Source: Rhodospirillales bacterium
Lineage (GTDB): Bacteria; Pseudomonadota; Alphaproteobacteria; Rhodospirillales; Thalassospiraceae
Length of the DNA stretch: 64,000 nt
Direction: 5' to 3'
Assembly: GCA_019634165.1 (NCBI GenBank)
Contig: JAHQVT010000012.1
Location: 367,528 to 431,527 of the forward strand
Of the stretch, positions 41,897 through 51,400 are shown piece after piece; position 1 is the stretch's first letter; the number at the start of each line of letters is the position of its first letter. The notes beneath the pieces are model-generated. The model was not told the DNA's origin. It searched no databases and worked only from the letters and a program-made list of their open reading frames with translations. A program made the translations under genes and the position numbers.

Positions 41897-43252
41897 ATGA
41901 GTAATATCAACCCTTTGCTGACCCTTGATGTCGTCGAGTTGCGTGACCGCCTTGCAAGCGGGGCGGTCCGCGCAGTCGAATATGTCGAGGCCTGCCTTGC
42001 GCGCATTGCCGAAGTCGAACCACAGGTTCAGGCTTGGGCATGGCTTGATAGCGATCATGCGATTGCCCAAGCCCGCGCATTGGATGCCAGACGACAGTCT
42101 GGTGCGCCAATTGGTCCGCTTCATGGGCTGCCGGTCGGGTTAAAGGACGTCATTGATACCGCGCGTATTCCAACGGCAAACGGCACTGTGCTTGACAATG
42201 GCCGGGTGCCAGAAGAAGACGCGGTTCTGGTATCGCGCCTTAAAGCGGCCGGTGCGATCATTATGGGTAAGACGGTTTCGACCGAACTTGCCTTTATGCA
42301 TCCATCAAAAACCCGTAACCCGCACAACCCGGACTATACACCGGGTGGGTCATCGGCGGGATCGGCTGCTGCTGTTGCGGCGGCGATGGTGCCGTTGGCT
42401 GTTGGCACGCAAACGGGCGGATCGATTATTCGTCCCGCGTCATTTTGTGGCGTGGTTGGCTTTAAGCCGACATTTGGGGCGATTGCCCGAACCGGTGTTC
42501 TAAGCCAAAGCCCAAGCCTTGATACGATTGGTGTCTTTGCCAATTCAATCAATGGGGCGGCGATGGTGGCCGAAAGCCTGTTTGGCTATGACGCGCATGA
42601 TCTTGCAACGACGCTTAGTCCGACACCAAGATTGCTTGATGTTGCCAAAAGCGATCCATTGGTAACCCCGATGTTTGCTTTTGTCCGCCCGCCGCAATTT
42701 GAAGAAGTGGCGGATGAAGAAACCGTCATGGCGTTTGAAGAAATCACCAAAATGCTTGGTGATCAATGTTTCGAGGCCCCTTTGCCCAAGGCATTTGATG
42801 ATGCAAGTGCGCTTCGGGCACGGATCAACTTTGCCGAGATGGCCAAGGATTACTATGCCTATGAAAAACGTGGTCGGGACCAATTGTCGCCGGAAATCCT
42901 TGCGGCAATTGATAAGGGCAACGACGTCAAGGCGCGCGATTATCTTGCCGCACTTGATTGGCGTAAGGTTCTAAATGCCGGATTGGCGGAAGTATTTAAT
43001 CGCTGTGATGTGATTATTACCCCGGCGGCCCCCGGACCGGCACCGGCCGATCTTCAGACAACTGGCAATCCGATCTTTAACGGTCTTTGGACATTCTGCG
43101 GCACGCCAGCCGTGACCATTCCTTTGCTTTGGTCGCAAAACGGTATGCCGATGGGGGTTCAGGTTGTTGGTCGGGTTGGCGATGATGCGCGTCTTCTGCG
43201 CTCGGCAAACTGGTTGAAATCTTTCCTCAATACACAAGGGGACGACGCGTGA
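41897..43252 (+). CDS. Amidase (amidase signature family)
   Basis: GLPVGLKDVIDT...PGGSSAGSAAAVAAAMVPLAVGTQTGGSIIRPASFCG Ser-Ser-Lys amidase signature. Confidence 0.94.
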   Translation: MSNINPLLTLDVVELRDRLASGAVRAVEYVEACLARIAEVEPQVQAWAWLDSDHAIAQARALDARRQSGAPIGPLHGLPVGLKDVIDTARIPTANGTVLDNGRVPEEDAVLVSRLKAAGAIIMGKTVSTELAFMHPSKTRNPHNPDYTPGGSSAGSAAAVAAAMVPLAVGTQTGGSIIRPASFCGVVGFKPTFGAIARTGVLSQSPSLDTIGVFANSINGAAMVAESLFGYDAHDLATTLSPTPRLLDVAKSDPLVTPMFAFVRPPQFEEVADEETVMAFEEITKMLGDQCFEAPLPKAFDDASALRARINFAEMAKDYYAYEKRGRDQLSPEILAAIDKGNDVKARDYLAALDWRKVLNAGLAEVFNRCDVIITPAAPGPAPADLQTTGNPIFNGLWTFCGTPAVTIPLLWSQNGMPMGVQVVGRVGDDARLLRSANWLKSFLNTQGDDA

Positions 43253-43437
43253 TGGAAAAAAGTATTGTAAACCGTGGTGTTGCGCTATTGGCCTTTGTGA
43301 TCCTTGTCGGGTTTTGCGGCATTCTTGTCGGATATGTTCCGCGTTGGGATCTTGGCATTATGGTCGCGTTCACGCTTGGGCTGGCGGGCTGGGACATATG
43401 GCATGTCGCCATGGGCCACAAAGAAGACAAACACTAA
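43252..43437 (+). CDS. Small membrane protein of unknown function translationally linked to the amidase
   Basis: About 61 aa, two hydrophobic segments, start overlaps amidase stop (TGATG). Confidence 0.6.
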   Translation: MEKSIVNRGVALLAFVILVGFCGILVGYVPRWDLGIMVAFTLGLAGWDIWHVAMGHKEDKH

Positions 43438-43476
43438 GCCAAAAGCATTTTCGATTTTAGACTGCAAGCAACTTAC

Positions 43477-43508
43477 CGGGGCAGGGGATTTTTCCTGCCC
43501 CGTTTTTT
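43477..43508. terminator. Rho-independent terminator
   Basis: CGGGGCAGG-ATTTTT...-CCTGCCCCG followed by TTTTTT. Confidence 0.85.
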
Positions 43509-43513
43509 ATGGG

Positions 43514-43951
43514 CTAACCTTTCCAGGCAATCAGGGCTGCACCACTGCCAATCATGGCAACCCCGAACCAGCTTGCGATGGTCAGTTGTTCGCCAAGGAA
43601 GATCGCGCCAAAGATGGCGACTAAAACGACGCTGAGTTTGTCAATCGGGGCGACTTTGGCGACCTCGCCCATTTGAAGGGCGCGGAAATAGCACAGCCAT
43701 GATGCCCCGGTCGCCAACCCAGATAGGATCAGGAAGGTCCATGTTTTTGCCGGGATGGCTGATGGCGTTTCCCACGCACCTTTGGCCAGAACAATGATCC
43801 AGACCATGATCAGAATGATGACGGTACGGATCAAGGTTGCGAAATCAGAATTGATATTAGCGACACCGACCTTGGCAAATATCGCGGTTAGGGCGGCAAA
43901 GCACGCCGCAAGACCGGCCCAAAGTTGCCAGCTATCAATCAATTCTTTCAT
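43514..43951 (-). CDS. EamA/DMT family transporter, single-repeat (145 aa)
   Basis: IDKLSVVLVAIFGAIFLGEQLTIASWFGVAMIGSGAALIA EamA C-terminal pattern. Confidence 0.85.
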   Translation of the reverse strand: MKELIDSWQLWAGLAACFAALTAIFAKVGVANINSDFATLIRTVIILIMVWIIVLAKGAWETPSAIPAKTWTFLILSGLATGASWLCYFRALQMGEVAKVAPIDKLSVVLVAIFGAIFLGEQLTIASWFGVAMIGSGAALIAWKG

Positions 43952-44074
43952 GGTCTTGTCCTGCCAGATGGGGCGATAGCAGGCAATCTAAAGCGGACTG
44001 CCTGCTAAGATAAAAAGATAGCACCTGTCTGTTAAGACGTTTCAAACATCCAAATTTACAAAAGAACACCAAAA

Positions 44075-44566
44075 CTATTTGCGTTCAGGTGATGCGACCA
44101 AGTTTTCAATCGGGGTGATCGACGTGGTTTTGACTTTTTTGGTGACGATATAGGTGAAGTATCGGTCAATCCCGATATTGGAGACCAAAAGCCGGTCAAT
44201 CAGGCGCTGATAGGCATCGACATCGTGGCATAGAACCTTGAGCATGTAATCCACCCCACCACCCAGCGCATAACATTCGACGATTTCGGGAATGTCCTGC
44301 ACGGCTTTTTCGAAAATCTGGAAGTCTTCATGCTGATGATGGCGAAGCGTTACTTCGGTCAGAACCAAGGTGGGTTTGACCAGTTTTTCAAGATTGATAT
44401 GGGCGTGATAGCCCGAAATAACGCCAAGGTCTTCAAGGCGTTTGAGCCGTTCCCAACAGGGGCTTGGCGAAAGGTTCACCGCCTCGGCCAGTTTGACCTT
44501 GGTGATGCGCCCTTCGCGTTGCAGGGTTTTGAGGATTTTCAGATCCAGCTCATCAAGCTTGATCAT
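44075..44566 (-). CDS. doeX: Lrp/AsnC family regulator, DoeX-like
   Basis: IKLDELDLKILKTLQREGRITKVKLAEAVNLSPSPCWERLKRLEDLGVISGY; adjacent to doeB/doeA. Confidence 0.85.
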   Translation of the reverse strand: MIKLDELDLKILKTLQREGRITKVKLAEAVNLSPSPCWERLKRLEDLGVISGYHAHINLEKLVKPTLVLTEVTLRHHQHEDFQIFEKAVQDIPEIVECYALGGGVDYMLKVLCHDVDAYQRLIDRLLVSNIGIDRYFTYIVTKKVKTTSITPIENLVASPERK

Positions 44567-44567
44567 G

Positions 44568-45566
44568 TCAGAGCACCTTTGCAATCACGGCCAGACAGTC
44601 CCCCGTTTTGATCAATCCGGGGAAATGGCGACATGACACAATGCCATCACGCGATGCATGATATTCACGCGGTACCGATCCGGTGCGCTCGACATCATAG
44701 ATGCGTGCAATCAGATCGCCCTTTTTAACCATATCGCCCAGATCAACGCAGGGCTCGAACAGGCCGGTTGCCTCGGATGCGACAAAGCAGGTGTCATCGG
44801 GCATATCAAGCATGGTGGTGCCATCTGGTGCGGCGTCAAGTTCGCCGCCGACAATGCCGGCATGGATCAGGATATTGCGCACACCGCGATCGGCAATCGC
44901 AACCCGTTCGGCCGTGGTTGATCCACCACCACCAAGTTCGGTGGTGACGAAAGTTTTGCCAGCTTCTTCGACAACGGTATCGAACATGCCAACCGCATCA
45001 AGTTCGAGCATCATCATCGAATAGGGCGCGCCAAATGCGTTCATTGCCGCAACACAGCGGGCTTCCTGTTCCTTATCAGGCAGGACATGGGCCGCCGCGA
45101 ACGGGATGAAATCCAGCGTCTTGCCGCCCGAATGGATATCAAGAACGACGTCAGCTTCGGGAACGAGGTGACGCAAGACATAATCGGCGATTTTCTGGGT
45201 CACGGTGCCATCGGGCTTGCCGGGATAGGACCGGTTCATATTGCCCGCATCAATCGGCGATGTCCGCGATGCATTGCGAAATGCCGGATAGTTCATGGCC
45301 GGCAGAATGATCACGCGCCCGCTAACTTCGCGTGCGGAAAGTGACCCGGCCAGTTTGAACAGGGATACCAGTCCTTCATATTCATCGCCATGATTGCCGC
45401 CGGTCAAAAGGGCGGTGGGGCCATCTCCGTTTTGAATAACCGTGATTGGGATCATCACAGCGCCCCACGCGGAATCATCGCGCGAATAGGGTAGCTTTAA
45501 AAAGCCGTGATGAACGCCATCCTGATCAAGCGGGATCGTCGGGCTGATAGGTGATGGTTTTGTCAT
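44568..45566 (-). CDS. doeB: N-alpha-acetyl-L-2,4-diaminobutyric acid deacetylase
   Basis: Succinylglutamate desuccinylase/aspartoacylase-type zinc motif GGNHGDEYEG; DIHSGGKTLDF; synteny with doeA, doeX, eutABC. Confidence 0.88.
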   Translation of the reverse strand: MTKPSPISPTIPLDQDGVHHGFLKLPYSRDDSAWGAVMIPITVIQNGDGPTALLTGGNHGDEYEGLVSLFKLAGSLSAREVSGRVIILPAMNYPAFRNASRTSPIDAGNMNRSYPGKPDGTVTQKIADYVLRHLVPEADVVLDIHSGGKTLDFIPFAAAHVLPDKEQEARCVAAMNAFGAPYSMMMLELDAVGMFDTVVEEAGKTFVTTELGGGGSTTAERVAIADRGVRNILIHAGIVGGELDAAPDGTTMLDMPDDTCFVASEATGLFEPCVDLGDMVKKGDLIARIYDVERTGSVPREYHASRDGIVSCRHFPGLIKTGDCLAVIAKVL

Positions 45567-45680
45567 GGTCGTATCCTTGCAATGTCCCGGTTTCGCGACC
45601 GTCGTTACCGGGCAGTGGCATTGGGCACCGGATGCCGCCCATTTTATAGGTGCAGCATACCGGTGCGGTTTTGATGGCGA

Positions 45681-46862
45681 CTAGTTCTTTACAAACAACT
45701 GCCTTGGATAACTGGTCAGGGTTTTGCTGCCGGTTTCCGTAATCATCATGCTTTCGGTGATCTCGATTCCCCAGTCATCAAACCAAAGGCCCGGCATGAA
45801 GTGGAAAGTCATGCCCGGTTGAAGAACCGTTTTATCACCTGGGCGCAAGCTCATGGTGCGTTCGCCCCAGTCTGGCGGATAGGAAAGCCCGATTGGATAA
45901 CCACAACGGCTGTCTTTTTCGATGCCGTATTTTTGCAGGACGCCAAAGAAGGCAAGAGCGATGTCTTCGCATAGATTGCCCGGTTTGGCGGCTTCTAACC
46001 CGGCCTGAAGGCCTTCAATCAGGGCATTTTCGGCATCAAGGAAACGTTGATCAGGATCGCCTAGAAAAATCGTGCGCGATAGCGGTGCGTGATAGCGTTT
46101 GTAACAACCCGCAATTTCAAAGAACGTTCCGGCATCCCCCGGAATGGGTTTTTCATCCCATGTCAGGTGCGGTGCGCTGGCATCCTGACCGGACGGTAAA
46201 AGCGGCACAATGGCCGGGTAATCCCCGCCAATGCCATCAATGCCAGCAATGCCGGTACGGAAGATTTCCGCAACCAGTTCGTTCTTCTTCATGCCCGGTT
46301 CGACGATTTCGAAAATGCGTTCATGCATGTTTTCAACAATACGCGCAGCTTGGCGCATATAGAAAATCTCGGTCTCGGATTTTATGGCGCGTTGCCAATT
46401 GACCAGTGCGGTTGCATCGGAAAACTTCGCATTCGGAAGATGGGTCTGTAACTGCAAGAAAGCCTTGGCAGAGAAATAGTAGTTATCCATTTCCACGCCA
46501 ATTCTGCGCGTTTCCCATCCGCGATACTCGATCACTTCGGACAGGTAATCCATCGGGTGATGGGTGGTCGATTGCACATAGTAATCCGCGTACGGAATGA
46601 TGCGATCATGGGTCATATAGACCGTGCGCTTGGCGCCATTGGCATCCTGAGATCGCCCAAACCAGATCGGGTCGTCTTCAATTGGGACAAGCACACATTG
46701 ATGGACATAAAAGGACCAGCCATCATAACCGGTCAGCCAGGCCATGTTTGACGGATCGGTCACGATCAAAAGATCGAGCCCCCTTTCCACCATGGCTTTT
46801 TTGGTTTTCTCCAGACGCTCGGCATATTCCTCGCGCGTGAAATTCAATTCAACCTGGCTCAT
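45681..46862 (-). CDS. doeA: Ectoine hydrolase (M24 peptidase-like)
   Basis: Creatinase/prolidase-type N-terminal and M24 domains (AWLTGYDGWSFYVHQ, GTFFEIAGCYKRYHAPLSRT); synteny. Confidence 0.88.
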   Translation of the reverse strand: MSQVELNFTREEYAERLEKTKKAMVERGLDLLIVTDPSNMAWLTGYDGWSFYVHQCVLVPIEDDPIWFGRSQDANGAKRTVYMTHDRIIPYADYYVQSTTHHPMDYLSEVIEYRGWETRRIGVEMDNYYFSAKAFLQLQTHLPNAKFSDATALVNWQRAIKSETEIFYMRQAARIVENMHERIFEIVEPGMKKNELVAEIFRTGIAGIDGIGGDYPAIVPLLPSGQDASAPHLTWDEKPIPGDAGTFFEIAGCYKRYHAPLSRTIFLGDPDQRFLDAENALIEGLQAGLEAAKPGNLCEDIALAFFGVLQKYGIEKDSRCGYPIGLSYPPDWGERTMSLRPGDKTVLQPGMTFHFMPGLWFDDWGIEITESMMITETGSKTLTSYPRQLFVKN

Positions 46863-46891
46863 CGCAGGCCTCCTGATAAAGGCGGGGTTGA

Positions 46892-47154
46892 GGACCTAGA
46901 CTCACGAATGTGACGACAATGGTTGTTCGGATTTGTGCGGATAGGCGAAGCAAAGCAGCAGGAAGATTACCATCTTTCAATGCTTTGCGACAAACTAGCC
47001 CGTGCAAATCCGAACAATCCGGAGGACAACCGCTAGAGTTGCGAACTCCAGCGTTAAACTCCTTGTTCGGGTCACCAACCCGCCCTGCGGAGTTTTCCTC
47101 GTATTTCACAACTCTAACGGTTGCCATGGTCATCACATTCGTGAGTCTAGGTCC
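46892..47154. mobile_element. MITE-like element inside the ectoine catabolic gene run, TA-flanked, 263 bp including flanking target palindrome
   Basis: GGACCTAGACTCACGAATGTGACGACAATGG (46892-46922) vs CCATGGTCATCACATTCGTGAGTCTAGGTCC (47124-47154), two mismatches over 31 bp; internal stems; no ORF of note. Confidence 0.78.
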
Positions 47155-47180
47155 TTTTCTGACCCATTTTCCTTGTGTTA

Positions 47181-48173
47181 TTAAGATGATATCTCGACGC
47201 CTGCACCGGCTGCATTGCAGCGATGACGCGCGAGGGTGGCGATTGCGGTGTCTTGCACACCAGTTCCGGTCAAATCACACACCGTAATTTGGCCGGCAGA
47301 AGTTCTGCCGGTCATGGATTTGGCGATGATCTGTCCAAGTTCGGGGAATGTCGCGTCCTTGGCAACAATCCCGGCATCAATGGCGTGATGAAGTTCACCA
47401 AGGATGCTGGTTTGCGCCTGACTGTCGCTGACATAAAGATCAGCTCGCCCAATCAGGGCAGGGTCAATTTCGTTTTTATGTTCGGCATCTGATCCCATGG
47501 CGGTGATGTGCGTGCCCGGTTTGACCCAATCGGCCAAAAGGATCGGTTCGCGTGCCGGGGTGGTGGTGACAATGATGTCAGCTTTGGCACAGGCATCCTG
47601 ACCGTCGCTGGTTGCAGATATTGGGATGCCAAGTTCAGATGATGCTTTTTTCGCACATGCTTCGGCCTTGCCGATGTCACGCGCCCAAATGGTTGCCGAT
47701 GTTATGTCACGGACAAGGGTGATGGCTTTAAGCTGTAATTGGGCCTGAACACCCGCACCATAAATCGTGACATGTTTGGCATCCTTGCGGGCCAAATGAT
47801 TGGCGGCAACACCCCCGGCCGCAGCCGTTCGGATATCGGTCAGATAGCCGTTATCCAGCAAGACGGCCTCTAACATGCCGGTCTTGGATGAAAACAGGTT
47901 CATCATGCCATTAACCGATGGCAGGCCCAGTTTGGGATTATCAAAGAAACCCGGACTGATTTTGATGGCAAATCCGTCAAGACCCGGAACATAGGCGGTT
48001 TTGACATCGACTTCGCCGTTATAGTCATCGATATCAAGCCGCAGGATCGGCGGCATGCGGACATCCTTGGTCGCCAAGGCCAGAAAAGCATTTTCGATAC
48101 AGGCAATCGCATCCATATCAAGATCGATGACGTTGCGCAGATCGTTTTCGGTCAAAATTCTGATTTTGGGCAT
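47181..48173 (-). CDS. eutC: Ornithine cyclodeaminase family protein, ectoine utilization EutC
   Basis: AAAGGVAANHLARKDAKHVTIYGAGVQAQLQLKAI; synteny eutABC. Confidence 0.9.
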   Translation of the reverse strand: MPKIRILTENDLRNVIDLDMDAIACIENAFLALATKDVRMPPILRLDIDDYNGEVDVKTAYVPGLDGFAIKISPGFFDNPKLGLPSVNGMMNLFSSKTGMLEAVLLDNGYLTDIRTAAAGGVAANHLARKDAKHVTIYGAGVQAQLQLKAITLVRDITSATIWARDIGKAEACAKKASSELGIPISATSDGQDACAKADIIVTTTPAREPILLADWVKPGTHITAMGSDAEHKNEIDPALIGRADLYVSDSQAQTSILGELHHAIDAGIVAKDATFPELGQIIAKSMTGRTSAGQITVCDLTGTGVQDTAIATLARHRCNAAGAGVEISS

Positions 48174-48178
48174 ATCGG

Positions 48179-49168
48179 TTACTCCGCCATCAGGTCGACG
48201 TCTTCGCCGCCGACAATGCGTTTATGTAAATCCATGTCGATATTGCAGCCTGTGGTCAGGACAACAGTTCGCCCCGGATTGTCAACCAGACCGGCACGAA
48301 GGGCGGCAATGCCGACCGCGCCTGATCCTTCGACGACTTGTTGATCATCAAGGTAGGCCGCACGAATGCCATCGGCGATCTGGGCTTCGTTGACCAAGAC
48401 AAAGTCATCGGTCAAATCACCGCACATATCGAATGTGTATTGGTTGTTCTCGCCAATGCCCCCGCCCAGACTATCGGCAAGGGTCGGCAGTTCTTTGACC
48501 GCGGTGGGTTTGCCTTCTTGAAGGCTTGTGATCATGGCGCACCCGCGTTCCATCGTGATGCCAACCACCCGAATGGCCGGATTGATTGATTTCGCAACAA
48601 GTGCAACACCGGCCAAAAGACCACCCCCCGATAGCGGGACAAGGAGGGTGTCTAAATCTGGAAGGGCTTCGATGGTTTCAAGGCCAAGGGTTCCTTGACC
48701 GGCAATAATGTCGGCGTGGTCAAACGGCGGCAGCATGGTCATACCGTCCTGCTTTACCAGACGGTCGACTTCTTGCTGGGCTTCGTCTTGTGATTGGCCA
48801 ATGATGCGGACTTCGGCCCCTTGGGCGCGGATGCCATCAACCTTGTTCTGCGGGACCAGTTCGGACATGCAGATCACGGATCGAACCCCGGCATTGCGCG
48901 CCGCATAGGCCAAGGCACGGCCGTAGTTCCCGGTCGATACCCCAACGACACCTTTGGCCTTTTGTGCGTCGCTTAGGCGCAAAACTGCGTTGGCGGCCCC
49001 GCGCAGCTTGAAGCTTCCGGTGTATTGTTGTTGTTCGCATTTCAGCCAAACCGGGCTTCCGACACGTTCGGAAAGTGTTGCCGACGGTCGCAGTGGTGTG
49101 TGAATGATATGACCCGCAATGGTTTTGCGGGCAGAAAGAACATCAGCGAATGTGATGGGGTCTTTCAT
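48179..49168 (-). CDS. eutB: Threonine dehydratase-like PLP enzyme, hydroxyectoine utilization EutB
   Basis: QQYTGSFKLRGAANAVLRL PLP lysine motif, LLVPLSGGGLLAGVAL; synteny. Confidence 0.9.
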   Translation of the reverse strand: MKDPITFADVLSARKTIAGHIIHTPLRPSATLSERVGSPVWLKCEQQQYTGSFKLRGAANAVLRLSDAQKAKGVVGVSTGNYGRALAYAARNAGVRSVICMSELVPQNKVDGIRAQGAEVRIIGQSQDEAQQEVDRLVKQDGMTMLPPFDHADIIAGQGTLGLETIEALPDLDTLLVPLSGGGLLAGVALVAKSINPAIRVVGITMERGCAMITSLQEGKPTAVKELPTLADSLGGGIGENNQYTFDMCGDLTDDFVLVNEAQIADGIRAAYLDDQQVVEGSGAVGIAALRAGLVDNPGRTVVLTTGCNIDMDLHKRIVGGEDVDLMAE

Positions 49169-49965
49169 GGAGCCTCGACTTGATCTTTGGGGTGAGGGGC
49201 GTGGTCAAACAGGCATCCGAACCCTTTGACCGGTTTATCGTAATTGATCAGGCTAAGCGCATGCCAGATCAGGGCTTGATTGCTTGTGATGACTGGTTTG
49301 CCCAATTGTTTTTCTGCCTTTGCGGCAATTTCGGCGGACCGAATGGCGGTGCAGGAAATGAAGATTGCATCGGCATCCTTGCTATCTGCGTTAATTGCCG
49401 CCTCAAGCAAAGTCTTTGGGGGGATGGCAGTCATCGACAGGTCGCTATCTAATCCAAATCCCATCAGACGGGTGACTTCAAACCCCTGTTGGGTGAAGCC
49501 ATCAGCAACCGATTGGCTTACATCGGCAAGATAGGGGGTCACAATTGCAATTTTTTGCGCACCAACGGCGTGCAGTGCAAGTGTGCTGGCAAGCAGTGGG
49601 TTGGTCACGCGCACACCGGGCATGCCTTGATTAATCAGGGCGGCGATCTTGTCAGACCCGGTCACGACCGTTCCCGATGTGCAGCCAAAAATAACAACAT
49701 CCACCCCGTAACCCGGCAACAGGGTGCGTGCCGCACGCGGCAAGTCAGCGGCCATCGCACGGAGGTTTTCAACCGTAACCGGATTGGCATTTTCAATGCG
49801 GGTGGTGAACAGGCGCACGTCACCCGGCAGGATACCGCGCAGGTCATCCTCGCTGTTGAAGTCAGTTGCCAGTGTGATCAACCCGATTTTCCCCGCCGGT
49901 CCGACCGGATCAGGAATATAGGGAAGGTCTACCGGCTCTGGCGTGACCGTTTGGGATACGGACAT
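49165..49965 (-). CDS. eutA: Asp/Glu racemase/maleate isomerase-like protein, EutA
   Basis: VVIFGCTSGTVVTGSD and AIFISCTAIRSAEI paired Cys motifs; synteny. Confidence 0.88.
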   Translation of the reverse strand: MSVSQTVTPEPVDLPYIPDPVGPAGKIGLITLATDFNSEDDLRGILPGDVRLFTTRIENANPVTVENLRAMAADLPRAARTLLPGYGVDVVIFGCTSGTVVTGSDKIAALINQGMPGVRVTNPLLASTLALHAVGAQKIAIVTPYLADVSQSVADGFTQQGFEVTRLMGFGLDSDLSMTAIPPKTLLEAAINADSKDADAIFISCTAIRSAEIAAKAEKQLGKPVITSNQALIWHALSLINYDKPVKGFGCLFDHAPHPKDQVEAP

Positions 49966-50077
49966 TCCCGAACTCCAATTTGGGGCGGTTTGGTGCGATT
50001 GGGCAAAACCGCGCCCGGTTGCAGTGATTATCGAATATGTATCCGGGCGAACCCGGTTCTGCTGATTGGGCCTTTTT

Positions 50078-50110
50078 AATCTGGCCTTTTTAATCGGGCC
50101 TTTTTAATGG
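50078..50110. repeat. Three copies of a ~14 bp GGCCTTTTTAAT unit overlapping the stop codon of the TRAP large permease gene
   Basis: gggcctttttaatct-ggcctttttaatcg-ggcctttttaatgg. Confidence 0.85.
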
Positions 50111-51387
50111 AAGGCAAGTTCAGGCAGGAACAATGCGATTTGCGGAACGAGAATCAAGATGACTGCGGCAAGTAGCAACATGATGATGAAAGGCGGTGTA
50201 CCGCGAATGACCTCGGCATAGGGGCGTCGGAAAATCGCGATGGCGGTAAAAATATCGCAGCCAAAGGGCGGTGTGGCCGACCCAATGGCAACTTGCAAGG
50301 TAACAAGCGTTCCAACCAAGACTGGATTAAGACCGGCCTGATGGACAAGCGGCATGAAGATCGGGGTTAGAACCAGAATGACAACAATCGGGTCAACAAA
50401 CATGCAGCCGATAAAGAACGCGATGCAAATAGCCGCCAGAATGATGTAGGGGTCTGCCCCTTCAAGGCCAAGTGCGCCGATTACTTGCTGTGGTATCTGG
50501 GCAAAGGAAATAACGAACGAGAATGTCGTTCCGGCACCAACCAGAATAAACACAACGGCCGTGATCAACCCGGTGGACCGGGCAACATCAAGCAGTTCTG
50601 ACCATTTGACCGATTTGAAAATCAACACTTCAAGGATGATCGCATAAACCACGGAAACTGCTGCAACTTCGGTCGGGCTGACCCAGCCCAGGTAAATGCC
50701 GCCGACAATCAGCACCGGGAACATGATCGCAGGTCCGGCATTGATAACAGCCTTGCCGCGTTCCGCCCAATTCATGCGCGGGATGGTCGGGATGTTGTTT
50801 TTCTTGGCGTAATACATGCTATAGGCCGAGAACATGATCAGGATCAGAATGCCCGGACCAATACCGGCCAGAAATAGCTCGCCGATGGATACTTTGCCGA
50901 CAACGCCAAACACAATCATGCCGATTGATGGCGGGATCAAAAACGCAATGTCGCTGGCGTTAATGATCAAGGCCATGGCGAATTTGTCTTCGTAGCCGGC
51001 TTTTAGCATTTTGGGACGCAGCGGGCCCCCCATCGCAACCACAGTTGCCTGTGTCGAGCCAGATACCGCCCCAAACATGGTGCAGCCAAGGGCGGTGGTC
51101 ACCGCAAGGCCGCCGCGCACATGGCCGACAAAGGTCATGGCAAGGTCAATCAGCCGGTTGGCCGTATGCCCCTTTGTCACAATGTCAGCGGCAAAGATGA
51201 ACATTGGCACAGCAATCAGCGCAACGGGCGAAATGCCGGTGACCATTTGCTGGATCAGAATGCGTTCGGGGATCGGCATGTAAAAGGCAAAGGCGACGAC
51301 ACTGGCCGTTGCCAGCGGCACCATCATGGGGAAACCGAGTACCAGAAGGACCAGCATCACCAAAAGGATTGTGGTTCCAAGTTCCAT
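50104..51387 (-). CDS. teaC: TRAP transporter large permease, ectoine type
   Basis: DctM family motifs (LIPPSIGMIVFGVVGKVSIGELFLAGIGPG); adjacent small permease and eut genes. Confidence 0.88.
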   Translation of the reverse strand: MELGTTILLVMLVLLVLGFPMMVPLATASVVAFAFYMPIPERILIQQMVTGISPVALIAVPMFIFAADIVTKGHTANRLIDLAMTFVGHVRGGLAVTTALGCTMFGAVSGSTQATVVAMGGPLRPKMLKAGYEDKFAMALIINASDIAFLIPPSIGMIVFGVVGKVSIGELFLAGIGPGILILIMFSAYSMYYAKKNNIPTIPRMNWAERGKAVINAGPAIMFPVLIVGGIYLGWVSPTEVAAVSVVYAIILEVLIFKSVKWSELLDVARSTGLITAVVFILVGAGTTFSFVISFAQIPQQVIGALGLEGADPYIILAAICIAFFIGCMFVDPIVVILVLTPIFMPLVHQAGLNPVLVGTLVTLQVAIGSATPPFGCDIFTAIAIFRRPYAEVIRGTPPFIIMLLLAAVILILVPQIALFLPELAFH

Positions 51388-51400
51388 AATTGCGTCCTCC

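Noticed and set aside
45555-45570. TTTTGTCATGGTCGTA near the doeB start as a third EnuR site
   Set aside because: Only half of the dyad matches and it coincides with the start codons MTKP; probably chance
46910-47287. 125 aa plus-strand and 95 aa minus-strand ORFs over the ectoine-operon element
   Set aside because: Run through the inverted repeats; no domain signatures
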